From Pseudomonas vranovensis DSM 16006 (lineage in GTDB: Bacteria; Pseudomonadota; Gammaproteobacteria; Pseudomonadales; Pseudomonadaceae), in contig NZ_AUED01000021.1 in assembly GCF_000425805.1 (NCBI RefSeq), forward strand, positions 62,001-126,000: a stretch of DNA of 64,000 nt. Reading direction: 5' to 3'. Positions within the stretch are counted from its first letter, which is position 1. The number at the start of each line of letters is the position of its first letter. The position numbers and the translations under genes are program-made. Under the pieces are notes generated by a model that saw only the letters and a list, made by a program, of their open reading frames with translations, did not search any database and had not been told where the DNA came from. Of this stretch, positions 63,344 through 64,000 are shown in pieces.

Positions 63344-64000
63344 CTAGGCTTCGCACGCTTCGGAGGCCGGGTTTACCAGGCGCTCCAGGGTCGTGCGATC
63401 CAAAATTTGTGTATCAAGTTTGATATAGATGGCGGCTTCATCGGCCACCACCACTGCGTCGGTTACACCCGGCACGGCCAGTAGCCGCTCGGTCAGTCCC
63501 GCTTCGCGGACCGCCTCGGCCGACAACGGCAAGCGCAGGCTGGTCACGTACGGCGGTTCACGCATGCTCAGGGCCACGATCCACCACAGTGCACACAAGG
63601 CTGCGCAGCCCAGGAACACCGTGCTCAGGCCTCCGTGCTGGAACAACCAGCCACCGAGAATTCCTCCCAGCGCGGCACCAAGGAACTGGCTGGTGGAGTA
63701 CACCCCCATTGCCGTGCCCTTGCCGCCGGCGGGCGACACCTTGCTCACCAGCGAAGGCAAGGATGCCTCCAGCAGGTTGAAGGCAGTAAAGAATATCACG
63801 GTGCCGATCACCAGTTCGTGCAAGTTGTCTGCTGACAGCCAGAAGAACAGCTCGGTGAGCATCAACACACTGACCGCGCCCAGCAGGACGCGTTTCATCT
63901 TGCGCTTTTTCTCGCCATAGATAATGAACGGGATCATTGCAAAAAATGAGACCAGCAAAGCGGTCAGGTACACCCACCAATGCTCTTCCTTGGGCAAGCC
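63344..64000 (-). CDS. MFS transporter, C-terminal part
   Basis: The C-terminal 218 or so residues of a major facilitator protein; the 5' end is outside the window (the frame is open to base 64000). It has about six membrane segments, with GEKKRKMKRVLLGAVSVLMLTELF, and PAGGKGTAMGVYSTSQFLGAALGGILGGWLFQHGG, the latter typical of drug-efflux-like MFS members. The cytoplasmic tail (about 70 residues) has a small alpha/beta pattern (LLAVPGVTDAVVVADEAAIYIKLDTQILD). It lies upstream of ssb in the same direction, a common Pseudomonas arrangement. Confidence 0.88.
   Translation of the reverse strand, partial: GLPKEEHWWVYLTALLVSFFAMIPFIIYGEKKRKMKRVLLGAVSVLMLTELFFWLSADNLHELVIGTVIFFTAFNLLEASLPSLVSKVSPAGGKGTAMGVYSTSQFLGAALGGILGGWLFQHGGLSTVFLGCAALCALWWIVALSMREPPYVTSLRLPLSAEAVREAGLTERLLAVPGVTDAVVVADEAAIYIKLDTQILDRTTLERLVNPASEACEA

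Overview
The window reads as the chromosome of a Pseudomonas, most likely of the P. putida group. Three things point there: high-GC coding sequence, housekeeping gene order typical of the genus (mrdA-rlmH-rsfS-nadD-proA; mpl-ubiX; xseB-ispA-dxs; nrdR-ribD-ribE-ribBX-ribH-nusB-thiL-pgpA), and repeated extragenic palindromes with the core ATCGCGGGGCAAGCCCGCTC. No rRNA, CRISPR array, prophage or insertion sequence was seen. The only tRNA found is tRNA-Sec.

Layout. 1-3.1 kb (minus): the start of mrdA, then rlmH, rsfS, nadD, proA. 3.3-10.5 kb: alkyladenine glycosylase, a DedA-PAP2 fusion, a Lon-N protein, the LrgB/CidA pair, a MaoC hydratase, a MORN-repeat/C13-peptidase lipoprotein, a Rossmann protein and a YceK-like lipoprotein. 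10.5-12.5 kb: mpl-ubiX. 12.5-20.1 kb: an ethanolamine module made of a sigma54 activator (EatR-like), aldehyde dehydrogenase, permease and EutBC, with a visible -24/-12 promoter. 20.2-23.8 kb: GNAT, DedA, mtfA, ppa and an S24-like regulator. 24.1-28.6 kb: a nitrilase-MFS pair with a divergent LysR gene, then an orphan rtcB. 28.9-34.8 kb: xseB-ispA-dxs, btuB and a BtuF-like protein. 34.8-42.7 kb: ribA and the large riboflavin/nusB/thiL/pgpA/nrdR block. 42.8-45.2 kb: a lipoprotein, a methyltransferase, a CnoX-like thioredoxin and a small unknown. 45.3-48.5 kb: a probable zinc-starvation operon behind a Zur-like palindrome. 48.6-52.2 kb: OmpW/OprG, two nucleotide-sugar-type proteins and an alpha/beta hydrolase. 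52.2-61.4 kb: a complete selenoprotein formate dehydrogenase module (fdoGHI, fdhE, selA, selB, tRNA-Sec), in which the catalytic subunit reads through an in-frame UGA followed by a SECIS-like hairpin. 61.6-64 kb: a GlcG/HbpS-like protein, a low-GC frameshifted membrane gene, ssb and the end of an MFS gene.

How parts fit together. Ethanolamine ammonia-lyase needs adenosylcobalamin, and the window also carries a B12 receptor and a B12-binding protein. ribA is translationally coupled to a small membrane protein and to the BtuF-like gene. The selenocysteine genes serve the adjacent formate dehydrogenase. Many adjacent genes overlap as ATGA, GTGA or TGATG, suggesting translational coupling.

Nothing here is a clearly new multi-gene system. 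The best leads are the MORN-C13 lipoprotein, a REP-derived linker inside the EatR coding region, the zinc cluster with its DUF2796 and DUF3299 proteins, the structured leader before xseB, and a possible small RNA at about 23.9-24.07 kb. Family assignments come from recognising motifs and gene order. No search was run.
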